DNA of 64,000 nucleotides, taken from contig JABCPU010000291.1 in the NCBI GenBank assembly GCA_016800925.1, positions 21,944-85,943 of the forward strand. The letters are read 5' to 3'. A model generated the notes under the pieces. The model searched no databases and was not told the origin of the DNA. It worked only from the letters and a program-made list of their open reading frames with translations. Made by a program: the position numbers and the translations under genes. Shown piece after piece: positions 25,201 to 37,578 of this stretch (its first letter is position 1; every line of letters begins with the position of its first letter). Origin of the DNA: Suillus spraguei (taxonomy: Eukaryota; Basidiomycota; Agaricomycetes; Boletales; Suillaceae).

Positions 25201-28200
25201 ATGGACAGCTTCGACAACTTTCAGTATACAGACTCAGCTTCATCGTACGGCGGCGCTATCAGCGTCATAGACGACAATTCCTCTGTTTATACTGCAACTA
25301 CAAACACTGGAACGCCAGTTGACTTAGAAAGCCTCTCCATCGTGGACGATCGCTCTCAAACATCCTCATACAACAATGGACATGAAGGGCACCATCATCA
25401 CACACCGAGAACAGGTGTAGATGAAGATTTCTATGCTGTTCTTGATGACCTTAAAGATGAGGGTACTATGGATCTCCCTCCTCATGCCTGCAGGTAAGTC
25501 TCATGCGAAACATCCGTGGCGATATGACTCAATCCGTATCGGTTCCGCTCAGCTATTGCGGAATTCATTCGCCAGCCTCCGTCGTGAAGTGTCTTGTGTG
25601 TTCTAAATGGTTCTGCAACTCGCGCGGCAACACTTCCGCCTCACATATCGTGAACCATCTAGTGCGCGCAAAGCACAAGGAAGTTATTTTGCATGCCGAG
25701 AGCCCGCTCGGAGAAACTACCCCGGAATGCTATAATTGTGGTAGCAAGAACGTATTCATGCTGGGCTTTATCCCCGCAAAGAGCGATACTGTCGTTATCC
25801 TTTTGTGTCGGTAAGTCTTTCAGGTTAGCACCGAGACCCGCGTTCATGATATATATGCAGCCAGCCCTGTGCGACGGTCAGCAAGGACATGTCTTGGAAT
25901 GCTTCCCTATGGGCACCGTTGATCGACGACAGATCTTTCCTTTCGTGGCTCGTGAAGCCTCCTACCGAAACCGAACAACTTCGATCTCGTCAGATATCAT
26001 TCAACCAGATCAACCGCTTGGAAGATCTCTGGCGTGAAAATGCTAACGCCACGCTGGAGGATCTTGAGAAGCCTGGTGTCGATGATGAACCACAGCCTAT
26101 CCTTCTCCACTACGAGGACGCATATCAATACCAGAATATTTTCGGACCTCTCGTCAAGATCGAGGCTGACTATGATAAACGCCTGAAGGAGAGTCAGACC
26201 CAGACTGATATCACTGTCCGATGGGATGTTGGTTTAAACCAGAAGAGAGTTGCATGGTTTTGCTTGCCCAAGCTGGAGAGCGGTGAAGTCAGACTTGCAG
26301 TGGGTGATGAGTTGCGGTTGAGGTACCAGGGCGAACTGCACAAAGCTTGGGATGGGGTAGGACACGTCATCAAGATTCCGAACAGTAAGTTTTATGTCAC
26401 GAGACAAGGTGTCGCGCTCATCCTTATTTTCTAGACATTTCCGACGAAATCGGGCTTGAATTGCGACGCACCGAGGGTGTGCCTACTGATTGCACCCACA
26501 ACTTTGCAGCAGATTTTGTCTGGAAGTCCACCAGCTTTGACAGGATGCAGTTAGCCATGAAGACGTTTGCAGTTGATGAGAAGAGCGTTAATGGTTACAT
26601 TGTATGTAATCCCTCTATATCTTATTAAGGTCACTAAGCCCCTCGCCAGTATCACAAGCTTCTCGGACACGATCTTGCTCCTCAGGTTCTTCGCACGCAG
26701 ATGCCTAAGCGTTTCTCTGCGCCAGGTCTTCCAGAGCTCAATCACTCTCAAATGTATGCAGTCAAGAGTGTCCTACAAAAGCCCATCAGTTTGATCCAGG
26801 GCCCTCCTGGTACTGGAAAAACCGTAACTTCTGCTTCGATCGTCTATCATCTTGCTAAGATGAATCCCGGTCAAGTTCTCGTCTGCGCGCCGTCAAACGT
26901 GGCTGTTGACCAGCTCACTGAAAAGATTCATGCCACTGGTCTGAAGGTCGTGCGTCTGACTGCCAAATCCCGCGAAGCCCTAGACTCTAGCGTTGCGTTT
27001 TTGACGCTGCACCAACAAGTGGCAAATAACACAACTCACGTGGAGTTGCAGAAGTTGATCATGCTGAAGAATGAACAGGGAGAATTGAGCTCCAACGATG
27101 AGAGGAAGTACAAGACATTGATCAGGCAGTGCGAGAAAGAGATTTTGGGTGCTGCAGATGTCATCTGCTGCACGTGCGTGGGTGCTGGTGACCCTCGCCT
27201 TAATAAACTTAAGTTTAGGACGGTGTTGATCGACGAAGCTACGCAAGCCGCTGAGCCAGGTGCGAACTTTTATCCTTGAATGAATCATTCATTGACTGAC
27301 CTCGAATCAGAATGTATGATCCCTCTAGTGCTTGGGTGTAAGCAGGTTGTCCTCGTCGGCGATCATCAGCAGCTTGGTCCGGTTATCATGAACAAGAAAG
27401 CAGCACGCGCTGGTCTGACACAATCGCTCTTCGAGCGTCTGGTGGTACTCGGCAACAGACCCATCCGTCTGCAAGTGCAGTACCGCATGCACCCTTGTTT
27501 GTCCGAGTTCCCCTCGAACATGTTCTATGAGGGCACGCTACAGAACGGCGTCACTGCTCCCGAACGTCTTCGCAAGAATGTGGATTTCCCGTGGCCCGTC
27601 CCGGACACCCCGATGTTCTTCTACCAGAACCTTGGTCAGGAGGAAATATCCTCCAGTGGAACTTCGTTCCTTAATAGGTACTTTCCATGTCATCGTTTCC
27701 TATTCACACCTGCTTATCATTGGTCTCAGGACGGAAGCATCCAACGTCGAGAAGATTGTAACCAAGTTTTTCAAGTCGGGTGTCGTACCTAATCAAATCG
27801 GCGTTGTCACTCCGTATGAGGGTCAACGTTCCTATATTGTCAACTATATGCAGTTCAACGGATCTCTCAAGAAGGAACTATATAAGGATATAGAAGTGGC
27901 CAGTGTCGATGCCTTCCAAGGACGAGAAAAGGATTATATCATTCTGAGCTGCGTCAGAAGCAACGAACACCAAGGCATCGGTTTCTTGAATGACCCTCGT
28001 CGTTTGAACGTGGCTTTGACCCGTGCAAAGTATGGAGTTGTCATCCTTGGAAATCCAAAAGTTCTCAGCAAAGCGAGTCAATTTTGTGGTCGATCCTGCA
28101 GTTCACTGATCAACTCTTATAGCACCCACTATGGCACTACCTTCTTACACACTACAAGGAAAACAACACACTTGTCGAGGGCCCGCTGAACAACTTACAG

Positions 28201-28758
28201 GCGAGCATGATACAATTCAGCAAACCTCGCCGTTCTCTCGTCAAGTCCATGGACCAGTTCCGTCGCCACGAGACAAATGCACGGGACTACATCCCCAATA
28301 CCGGAGGTGCAGGCAGATCTGGCACCCCAAGTCGCTTCGACACTAGTTTCTACCGTACCCATGACGCTCTCGGGTACATCCCGTCCGACGTGCAGTCTCT
28401 ACGCTCACAAGCCACTTATTCTTCTGGGCTTCCCATGTTCGCTGCGGCTGGTGGATTTGGTCCTGGTATACCCCGTGGCTCTGGGGGTGTTGGGAAGCGC
28501 AGCGCGTATGGTAGCTACGCTAGCTCCATCATCTCTCAGGATGCCGGACCACCATGTACCGCAAGCATTGGCGGTTCGGCCATGGCGTTCTCGCAATCAG
28601 ACCGCTTACAGAGGCGTGGCTCCTTCTCCTCCGCCGCCGGTGCTTCTGACGTGGCCAGCATGAGCGGGTATGATTACAAGAGCCAGGACGGCACGACAGA
28701 TCTCGACGACGTGAAGAGCCAGTATGCGGGAACGCAATCGGGTATGACTATGTTCTAG
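25201..28758 (+). CDS. UPF1: UPF1/NAM7 RNA helicase (nonsense-mediated mRNA decay)
   Basis: Cytoplasmic SF1 RNA helicase that drives nonsense-mediated decay. Introns 25494-25552, 25811-25860, 26385-26434, 26602-26649, 27260-27310, 27678-27729 and 28073-28122 give an uninterrupted 1065-aa product. Parts in order: acidic N-terminus; Cys/His-rich UPF2-binding domain ([45 protein letters not shown]); 1B domain; Walker [13 protein letters not shown] box ([12 protein letters not shown]); [40 protein letters not shown]; and a Ser/Gly-rich SQ-containing tail. Length and motif order match the family. The last intron starts GCGAGT and is read as GC-AG because the flanking ...VLSK and [14 protein letters not shown] join as expected. 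It lies in tandem 300 bp downstream of the CDC4-like gene. Confidence 0.95.
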
Positions 28759-29360
28759 ATGATGTGAGCTACTCCACTGCCGCGGATCCTATGCGCGCAC
28801 TCTACGACTCCGCAAGCTGGTATGTGTAGGGCTAGTGCGTGGCTAGTGACGCCACGGCCAGCTAGGCCAGCTCCCTTGCACTTCTTGTTGCACTTTGGCA
28901 ACCTGTCGGTGTCTTCAGGTTATCCCTTTTCTTCAGAGCAAGTCGGTAGTTGTCATGCGACAGTCTCGTCGCGTGCACAAATGTTACGGTACATCCGTAT
29001 GCCTGCGTAGTAGTCGGCGGGATGCTCTCCGCGTATGCGGTGTTTGACTTTTAAGTATTTTATGCTTATGCTGGGGATGTTGAAATCAGTATACGGAATA
29101 CATATGTTTCTTGTATGCAAACAGTTTATAGAAGCCTTGTTAATGCGTTAAATTGATCATGCAAGTATAAGGATATAATCTGTTAGCGCAAGCAATCTTT
29201 AGCAAATGACTACTATCTATTCTATGGAAAGCCAGACCACCATGCTCTACTTGCAAGGCTTCTACTTCTTAGAACCTTCCTAGTGAGGTAAGTAGCTTCT
29301 ATGTGAACTTCTAAACCATCCGTCCATGAGTGAATATCAAGATGTGTTCCAATAGTAGAA
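28759..29360. other. 3' flank of UPF1, no gene seen
   Basis: About 600 bp of 3' untranslated and intergenic DNA with no convincing frame or RNA structure. Confidence 0.5.
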
Positions 29361-29366
29361 AAACCT

Positions 29367-29454
29367 TGTCGTTGACAGGTTTCGAACCTGTACAGTCCAA
29401 GAGAAACAGATTTTGATTCTGTTGTGGCACACTGGCAACCACCTGGCTACCTAC
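29367..29454 (-). tRNA. tRNA-Leu(CAA)-like gene, probably degenerate
   Basis: The minus strand shows an A-box-like TAGCCAGGTGG, an anticodon stem ACAGA/TCTGT closing the seven-base loop ATCAAAA (anticodon CAA), a variable region of leucine-tRNA type, and a perfect T-arm ACAGG-TTCGAAA-CCTGT including the B box. The acceptor stem pairs poorly: GTAGGTA against CAACGAC gives about four of seven pairs. The internal promoter is intact but the molecule is probably non-functional, or I have the ends wrong. Confidence 0.5.
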
Positions 29455-29819
29455 GGTGAACTTCTATAGCATTGTAGAAAACAAGTGAAAGAAGTATCTC
29501 CACTTGCTGCTACTTGTATCATGGCGCTATGATTGATGTATCATCTTCTCACACATGGTATCATAGACTAGGATATATCACCTCCCTTCTACCATAATGA
29601 CATTACCGCCTGAATTCTCGCGGTATGAATAAGTAACTATATTTGAAAGGAACAAAATGACATCGTTCGTTCTATAGTTCCACGCCTACAATATCACGAA
29701 CTCATGAATTCACTGATGCACTGGATTTCATTAGCGCACTGCTTTTCTGCCTTTGGTTTGCTGTCGAGTGCGAGATTTTAGGCAGTCATTCTTTTTCTCA
29801 TTCGCTTTTTCAGGCTGGA

Positions 29820-30110
29820 CGCATAGTGCTTCACCAAGAGAGGTTCCGTAAATCCAAGAATCCCAAAAGGATGACATTCATGATCCAAATCGGTGGACTA
29901 AGATTGACCTTGACGATGTTGAACCTTTTGATGAACCTGATGCATCTCCGACGAGTCCGTCCGGCTTGGAAGTCGAGTCTTTATCCCGTTCGACTCTATG
30001 TCAGATGCAGGAACAAGGGATATCACTGAACATCGTTGCAAGTGGGAGGATGAGTTGCGCACCTGCATCCGTGCTCATCGAAAGATGCATGAGTCCAGGC
30101 TCTAGGAAGT
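29820..30110 (+). other. Possible terminal coding fragment, unrecognised
   Basis: A plus-strand frame with protein-like composition (IDLDDVEPFDEPDASPTSPSG, later MQEQGISLNIVASGRM) ends in a stop just after SPGSRK near 30106. No upstream exon or family could be tied to it. The rest of 29460-30585 shows nothing else. Confidence 0.2.
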
Positions 30111-30585
30111 AATAGTGAATCTATTCGTTTTATGAGGCAATCACGAGTTCCGTAGTACATACATATTTGACATATCGCTAATAGTTTCACATTGCCAGGC
30201 ATATGCATATAGTGCTACCTTTGAACTGTGGTGAGCAGATAGTCACTCAGGTAAGGTAGTCTGAAACAAGGCGACTCAACGAGTATCTCTCTGTGCTCCG
30301 ATTTAACGTTGAACAGTTGATAATATGCTCACTCAGAAGAATGATCATACTCAGGCTGGTCGTCACTCTAGTGATAGTATTGCCTTAGCCATGGCTAGAA
30401 GCGAAGAGAAGCAAATGTAATGGATAGAAGGATTCCGAGTCAAGGTGCAATGCACATATTGAAGTATGCAGAGGGGGCGTGTTAGGGTGTATACATGCAA
30501 AGTGGCGCATGCGGATTGCATCAGAGAAGAGTATGTACAAGTCCGTATGCTGGAGTGCAGCGATCCTTTGCATGCTTTGGCAATT

Positions 30586-32116
30586 TCATGTTGAGTAGTT
30601 GGTGGAGGCATAAGTGTAATAAGTTTTTGCAAAACCGACGCAGGAGCGGGTACGATCCAACATAACGTAGAAGCGCTGGATAAATGTGGCGCCAAGAACA
30701 AAGTCACGTCCTCTACCAGACTGTGTGCCAAGGTTTTTAATGACGAGATATATGTAATAGGGACGACCGCCATCAAGCCTGGTGTTGAGAGAACGAGGCC
30801 AGATTTGGGCGTCACGGGTAAGAACGAAGATTTGCTGTGCAAAATAGTGAACGGGGTGTGAGGGCAGGATTGATGATTGACGTACATTCCCAAAATGGAA
30901 GTTCAAGTCCTCTAAGTCACCGTACTGTCTAGGGGAAATGGCGAGAAGACCAGTCGCCCCATCCATAACACCGCCGGTTTTAGCCTGGTACTTCTCAAAG
31001 GCATCTATCAAACGTTGATTAGACAATTATTACACGCTGCACTCTAAATACACACCGGAGGCAATTTTAATAAAAGGGATGCCACTATCGACGACACCAG
31101 CAGTGTTGCCCAAGATCTCCGAGATCTCTATATCGCCGTAGGTTATTCTCAGATCAATTCCCCAAGAGTGCGATGAGGGTGGGGTATCGGTGGTATCACT
31201 GAAACAAAACAATTACTACCAGTCTGGATTGATCAAGGAGCTGAGGCAGCTTACACGCATACCATGTCACCAGTGTACCTGTTATGGTCAACTCCACCAA
31301 AGGTGACCTCTCCCCATTGGATGCGTCGATCCGCAGTGATGGGCCGTAAAAAGATACCAACAACAGGCTGCCTAATCTTGTTTTGGTCATACAGGCAGTC
31401 AGTGATAGTCGGGATCGTGTCATCCAGTCTATCTGTCAGGGTCTCGCGTGTCAAGGCTCTAGGCCCGATGCCAAGGACGCCATCTTCACCATGATCGAAG
31501 CCCTCCGTAAAATGAGCAACACCAAGTGGGAACTCGGTGACAGTGAGCCCACCACCGAGAGTGACGGTATCCCTGAAGATAGTTCCTATAGATAATCATA
31601 AGCATACAAGTTTTCAACTGATATATTGTTGTATATCATACCATCAAAGGAGAACTCCTCATTATTATCATCAGAACCGTACACTACCCTTATCGGCTCC
31701 TCAGTGTCGACGCTGGTAGAGGATTCCAAGTATTCACGATCACCGCCAACCCATGTATTCGAGCTGCCGGTGTCGAGAATCAACTTGTCTTCAATGATAT
31801 ATTAGCAGATGCATGTTTTCTCAGTGTTGGACTGACAGGATGTGGGGGGGCTGCCAATGCCAACTGACATTGTGTAAACAAAAATACTGCTCCACACATC
31901 AATGGGACGAAGGCGTTGACGTCGGTCATGCGTGTTGTAGTTCCTCAAGGCTGCCACACGAGCCTTATCGTGCTGCGAGAGGTTATTAGTGCCGTTGGAG
32001 AAGTCTAGGTTCATGGTAAGGGGGATAGTGATGGGAGAATTGCGAACTTCAACGGGCGATGCTGTGATTGACAAAGCCAGGAGAGCCTGTGACAACAAAG
32101 AAGCAGCTAGGAACAT
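30586..32116 (-). CDS. Secreted aspartic protease, polyporopepsin-like (A1 family)
   Basis: A pepsin-fold endopeptidase, probably secreted. The N-terminus (MFLAASLLSQALLALSITAS) is a signal peptide, followed by a short propeptide ending in RRQRLRPIDVW. The first active site is LILDTGSSNTWVGG, reached by an intron that leaves SPPTSYK just before it. Further exons carry DTVTLGGGLTV, VLGIGPRAL, QWGEVTFGGVDHNRYTGDM and WGIDLRITYG. The second catalytic aspartate lies in AGVVDSGIPFIKIA, where most relatives have DTGT or DSGT. The C-terminal FVLGATFIQRFYVMLDR is the usual late A1 motif. Six exons with five introns of about 50 nt fit all joins. A TATA element sits 46-52 bp upstream of the ATG. Confidence 0.87.
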
Positions 32117-32161
32117 GGCTTGCTGGAAAGTATTATCACACTCAGGCTCAGTAGTAGCCCA

Positions 32162-32168
32162 TTATATA
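32162..32168 (-). promoter_or_regulatory. TATA box of the aspartic protease gene
   Basis: The minus strand reads TATATAA 46-52 bp before the ATG at 32116, so the mRNA leader would be short. Confidence 0.5.
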
Positions 32169-32918
32169 GTCATGTGCTAGGGAAAATGACGATGTTGGGC
32201 ACCTTGGCCACGTATGAAATTTTGAAACATCCCCTTCGTGATGAGGTGGTTGTGAAGCAAGTGCAAGGATTCGGCTTCTCGAATCTCGATAAAATAGTGG
32301 GAGTCAAACTTGGCGATTCAGGCCTCGATTTAGACTCGCAAGCCGATGTTCTTAGCTTCAGCCGGAATCGACCGTGAGTTTGAATACAGTGGCAACAGTT
32401 TGCTTTCAGGAATTTGAATTTGCAATTATCAGTGACCCTATAAGGATCGTACACGATCTTTGTTATGGTGTAACTTAGTCTGCACTTTTATTATTTGCGC
32501 GGTGCGCGTTTCCCACTCCCAATTTTCTTAATCAAATCTGCGCGTTGTCTTTGTATCAGCTGATTATTTGTCCAGCTAGCAGGCCAAGTCACTACATCAC
32601 GCTCAGGGATGATATCTACAAGCACAACACAGACAAGTAAGTCCGTTTCCCACCATCTTGTCATATCCTTCTCACCTCGTTTTCAGCTAGCAGGAGCTCG
32701 CGTTCAGTCTCTATTCCGGCTCCCGTTTATTATGCATGATGGACAGATATTCTACAGTACATGTATTGACGCTGAATCCTTCAAATATGATGAGACTATG
32801 CCAAAGTCTTTGTTGAACCAGTACACAATAGTAGCTACCAGCAGGATATTAGGGCTCAAACACCAGTTTCTCTAGTAGAAATTGGCAGGCCTCGGTAATA
32901 AAGTGTTCTGCATGACAG
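32169..32918. other. Protease 5' flank, no gene seen
   Basis: Contains the upstream region of the protease gene; no supported coding frame or repeat. Confidence 0.4.
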
Positions 32919-33336
32919 AATCATCAGGAAATCATGAGTTTACTTATTCCTTACTTATTTCAAACTTTTCCCACTTATTTCAAATGGACCTACTTTTTTT
33001 CTGAAATTTGACAACTGCTTTAAAATTGAGTATTCCAATATGTTTGTTGGGCCTGAGAGACAAGTTTCATTGCATAAGACCAACAATTAGTGACTAGTAT
33101 GAAGCTCGAGTGACACATTAATGCTGATGATTTTATTTCTCAAATATTCTCTTGAGGTACTATTTGCAAATTAAGAGTCCAATAATTTATAGCACACATT
33201 TATAATGATGGCTAACAGATCCTGATAGTTCAGTTGGGACCAGGTGGTAATTTAAGAGAAATAAGTAGATCCATTTGGAATAAGTGGGAAAAGTTTGAAC
33301 TAAGTAAGGAATAGGTAAACTCATGATTTCCTGATG
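32919..33336. repeat. Inverted repeat element, arms about 80 bp
   Basis: The left arm (32919-32999, containing TCATCAGGAAATCATGAG) recurs inverted at 33257-33336 with only a few mismatches; the two enclose about 260 bp of AT-rich DNA. No transposase frame is present. The size and form fit a MITE-like or foldback sequence, or two solo repeat fragments inserted head to head. No target-site duplication could be fixed. Confidence 0.75.
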
Positions 33337-33339
33337 ATG

Positions 33340-34612
33340 CTGCACCCTCATCAAGAATTTTGAACATGAGATCTTTACAGCCCTTGCTGACACAGCCAAA
33401 TAACATATCCTTGAAGTGTTTGATGGCATTGCTGTATGGTTGAGGGTTCCTACCATTGAGAAGAAAATGGCCCATACCATTGATAAGATTATAGCCGGAG
33501 TATAGGGGGAAAGAATCCGGAGGGCTTCTGGATGAGTTTCTGATAAAGTTTCTGAAAGGAATCTGAAGGATTTCTAGAGGAGGTTTCTGAGATGTTTTCC
33601 AGAGGTATTCCGGAAATAGGGGTTCCAGAACAGCGGTGTAAAGATACAATCTAGCCTGGGCTGTAGATAAACCACGGTGAAACGAAGAAACTAGTGCTGG
33701 CCTAAGTATAAGTGCAACGATAATCCTACTGAAGGTGTGAGTGAAATGTTCGACCCAAGAGGACTGCAATAGAAGCAATTCCTTCTAAGTTAGTGCAAAG
33801 GAAACAAGGAAGTACTAATAAGGCAACGAGGATTCCGGTTTCCGAGGTTAGCGGCAGTAACGGTATATTGGTGGTACTAGCACGATGTCAGTGGTACTCG
33901 TGCAGTAAGGATAGCTGCAACGGTTAGCTAGCGAGAGCAAGAACAAAGTTACTTGAGTGAGACAAATATGTTATTACTACTGGCGGTGCGGTAGTGGTAG
34001 CAGCAACTCTGTATGAGCGAGAACGTAGGTGAGAAAGGTAGCAACCCAGCGAGATCACTGGCCGTGGTCCGGTTACGAGTAACGAAGTCGAAAGTCGCGT
34101 GGTACTTCGAGCGGTAAAGTTACTGGCGGTTAAGCCAAAGAGCGATGTTCGAACAGAGGAAAGTTCAAAAGCAAATGGATTATGACTAGCAAGTGTTTCT
34201 GATACTAAGTCCAAGTGAAGGGATGTAACAGGAAGTGCAAGTAACAGTATGTATGTTGAGTCCTTTTTAACATATGTGAGCACGTATGAGATAATTATGC
34301 GAGTCCGGTAGCGAGAAGGAAAATAAACAGGGTATTTAGTAAAGAGGTGCACAGCATGCAGCGGCCCCTTGAGATGTAAGGTAAATCCTGCCATAGGTTT
34401 AGTAACAGCGGAAGCGAGGTAACTACGCACCAATGGATTCTAGATGGATTTGGATGGGACATGAGGGCATTGGCGCGAGGATCTGGTAAGGGTTCATGGA
34501 AGAAGAACGGTTCTGCCTTAGCGGAGCGAAAAGGCTACTTCCTCGCTATAAGGGAATTCTTTGGTTGCTGCCACAGACGCTAACGAGACGCTTGTCGAAA
34601 ATGGGTTTTGAT
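33340..34612. other. Repeat-derived DNA with an LTR-end fragment
   Basis: About 33637-33675 matches the terminal 40 bases of the LTR at 34615 (TGTAAAGATACAATCTAGCC, then CTGGGCTGTAGATAAACCA) in the same orientation. Upstream, 33500-33620 is made of diverged TTTCTGA-rich units. The remainder resembles LTR-type sequence in style but could not be aligned by eye. No gene is supported. Confidence 0.45.
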
Positions 34613-34614
34613 GG

Positions 34615-35191
34615 TGTAAAGATATAATCTAGCCTGGGCTGTAGATAAACCATGGCCTAAGCTAGTATGCGAGTCTTGCGCTCTACCTAGTCTGCTACTC
34701 TTGCGAGGCAAGAACATTCGACCCTAAAGGGAATGCTAAGTTAATATAGTTTGATAGTGCCCAACCTGTGGTGCGAGAATGCCGTCGGAGGTAGCGAGAT
34801 GCTAGCGGTGACCTCTGGTCCATGGGAAACTAGCGGTAAAACTGGTGGTAAGCGCGGGAAAGCGGTAGACAAGCGGTAGTGCAAGTGGTAAAACTGTGGT
34901 AAGGCGTGGGAAACTGGTGGTAAAACAAGTGGTGAAGCACAGGAAAGCGGTAAAGAGCAGTGGTGCGTGCAGCAGTAAAACAATTCTTAAGAGACAGTGA
35001 CTTCGGCGAAAGACTTTATTCCGTTAGAGACAGTAGTGGTGACAATTCCTAAGTACTGTGTGTACCATAGAGGGAAAAGTAAGGAACAAGTACAGGTACC
35101 TAGGAATTTTATACTAAGGAATAGCTATGAAAACGGAAGGGATAGGATTAACACGCAGCAGACATGTAATAAGACTGCACTACAATTTACA
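34615..35191 (-). repeat. LTR of element A (3' LTR, minus orientation)
   Basis: Bounded by TGTAAA and TTTACA inverted ends. Its outer 130 bp matches, inverted, the ends of the LTRs at 40979 and 46062 (TGGGCTGTAGATAAAC, the TCTTGCGCTC block, TTCGACCCTAAAGGG). Its other end shares CAGTCTTATTACATG with the start of the 45354-46062 LTR. On the minus strand it follows the antisense ORF and so closes element A. Confidence 0.7.
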
Positions 35192-35762
35192 AAACGTCAT
35201 GTACTGGCGAGACTGGATGGACATAGGATGGACAGTAAATCTTGCTTGAGGATGCCAAATGGGTTCACGGAGATTGCCGAAGATCACTGCTTCACAGGAA
35301 AGTTGCCGCAGTACAGCCATTAAGCTGCAACGAGGCTTCCAGAGTGTGGAACGATACTGTTAGATAGGGGTAAACACATGGTAAAGTAGGATGGTGAAGC
35401 CGAAGGGTAAGGATAATGATTGCCAGTTGACACCTATATGAAAATGTGCCATTTCAAGCTCAGCATGTATTTGCTTGTCACAACGGTCAGCATGACTTTT
35501 CTCGCTACATCAGCTGGGCACTTTGAATATTGACCGTCCCTGGTCAAACATACTGTATGTAAGACTTAGTGTTCCTGCGACTTGCAAGCATGTGGCATGA
35601 TGCGTGGTATGCGGAGTTTACGAAGCGTGATTGGCAGTGAACTCATGGTATCATGGGAAGGGGATAATGATGAACATGAGGTGCATTATGCGGCGGTTAT
35701 GAGTGGGGAGTTTCTATAAATGACTGGCATACCCGTGATACCTTGCTTGCCTTTGCTACAGC

Positions 35763-36922
35763 ATGTCTCTCTTCGACCTTGGTTCCGACCTTTGCCCTGA
35801 GGCCATTGCCTTGGTTGAGAAGTTTGCCACGATCCGTGCTAAGGTCAAAGCACTGACCAAGTGCGTCCCTGAGGACTGTGAGGACTTAGCCACTGAGAAG
35901 AAGCAGTGGATGAACGAGTGGACCCTTGCTATGGTAAGCGATTATTGGCGGTGTACTTTGTCTTTACTCATTTCTACGGTATAGAGTGTGATGGCAAAGT
36001 GTCGTTTGGATGGGAAGACCTATAGCCTGGCGTTGGTCTTGCCGCCGGCAGAGAACACTGCGGGACTAGAAGCCAGCAAGGTGTACGATCGGTGGACTGA
36101 GCAGGTTCACGCAGCTTTACTTGCCGCGAAGAGTAAGTGTGAGCAAGAGAAGTTAGCCACTGCCGCTGACGAGAAGGGCAAGGAGAAGGAAGTCACTGTG
36201 GTAGATGTGCCAATGGAGGAGGTTACTGGTGGTGATGCGGAGGGCATGGTGGCGCCTTTAGCATCAACTGAGGATACTTCGGTAAGTTCTCGTTATCTCT
36301 CTTTTGCTTGCCTTTACTTATGCACTATTTCTAGCATCCAAAGCCATGCCCCAGGATTGGTAGGAGACTTGGCGACATAGTGTACTCGAAGCTGTGTGAG
36401 CACTGCGCTCATCAGAAGATACTCTGCTCTGGCGAGCGTGGGTATAGCTGCTGGCTGTGCCACAAGCTGAAGACTGGCTGCATCCAATCCAGATACTTCA
36501 GTAGTCAGTTCTGTGCATGTCTAACTTCTAACCTTGTTAACTTGTTCATAGAATGTAAGGCCAAGTCTGCGGCAAAGATGCTGCCTACCACCAGCGATAG
36601 CAGTAGTGGTAAGGCTGGTGGTGAAGTTACCGCTGGCGGTCCACCTGAAGCGGCAATAGAGCTGATGGAAGGGGAGGAGATGGATATGGGAGAAGTCACT
36701 AGGCAAGTCGCTGAGGACTCTGACATGGAGGATGAAGTGGAATTCCAGTGACAGCTGGATGAGCTGCGCGCCGTTCCTGACCTGTTCTTCTTGGCTGATG
36801 CTGAGATGCGGAAGCTGGATGTGCGGTATGTGCAGATGCAAGGCCTGATGAAAGAGATGGCCGCTAGCATGAAGTATCTTCATTGCTATGTGGACCGCAT
36901 CAAGAAAGCGCGTGGTGACTGA
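35763..36922 (+). CDS. Zn2Cys6 protein encoded antisense within element A
   Basis: Four exons with 50-54 nt GT-AG introns (about 35935-35984, 36282-36334, 36501-36551). The N-terminus is helical (PEAIALVEKFATIRAKVKAL), then an acidic linker. The cluster lies at about 36390-36480: CEHC, six residues, C, seven residues, CWLC, six residues, C, which is exact Gal4-type spacing. A Ser/Gly/Glu-rich linker and a helical C-terminus (RYVQMQGLMKEMAASMKYL) follow. An in-frame TGA at 36749-36751 interrupts it; the frame continues open and similar to the copy at 42989-43363 until a stop at 36920-36922. It is transcribed opposite to pol, between pol and the 3' LTR. A role as a DNA-binding protein is inference. 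Confidence 0.65.
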
Positions 36923-37578
36923 GTACTTAGTGTCTCTCTTCCTTCGTACCATATACTTGTATACTGTAGCGCATGCATATGAGTCTTTCTCTTGTGGTTG
37001 TACCGCTGGTAAGGAAAAGTGAGTCGGTGGTCCTGTCCAAATGTCCCATGTCCATATCCAAATTCCAGTACTAGTCCATTGAGTGCCTGTGTGATATAGT
37101 AAAGGTAAATGAGCGCTCACATAAGATGAGACTAGAGTGAAAGTACGGCCAAAATTGTGAGTTGCTGCTTGTCTTGTCTTCATCGTTGCGCTTCCTTCTT
37201 CTATTCCTGCATGATACTGCTGCGTGCATGATGTCCTTGGTTCTGTCAAATGTGCGTGGTGTGCTGCCTCTGTGGTAGAAGGAAATATGTATGGTAATGA
37301 TCTGTGCGCGGTATTAGTCCATTCTTTGCAGTCCATTGCGGTATTAATTCTGATATAAGAGTCTGTTCGCTGTTAGCGCGTAGCATAGGTAAGTGAGATC
37401 TAGAGAGTGGAAACTTTGATAAGGGAAACTGAGACACTGGCCGAAACCCAGGGTAAAACTGACTATCATACTGAGCGGTATTTGTTTTTGTGTTTTTGTG
37501 TTTTTCTGAGAGTGCATGGTATTAGAGAGCGGCGGTATGATAACGAGTGTTGGTAGTAGCAGTATGGGATAGGTGGGG

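Noticed and set aside
30363..30893. 176-codon minus-strand frame
   Set aside because: It overlaps the last exon of the aspartic protease in another frame and crosses its intron; no independent support.
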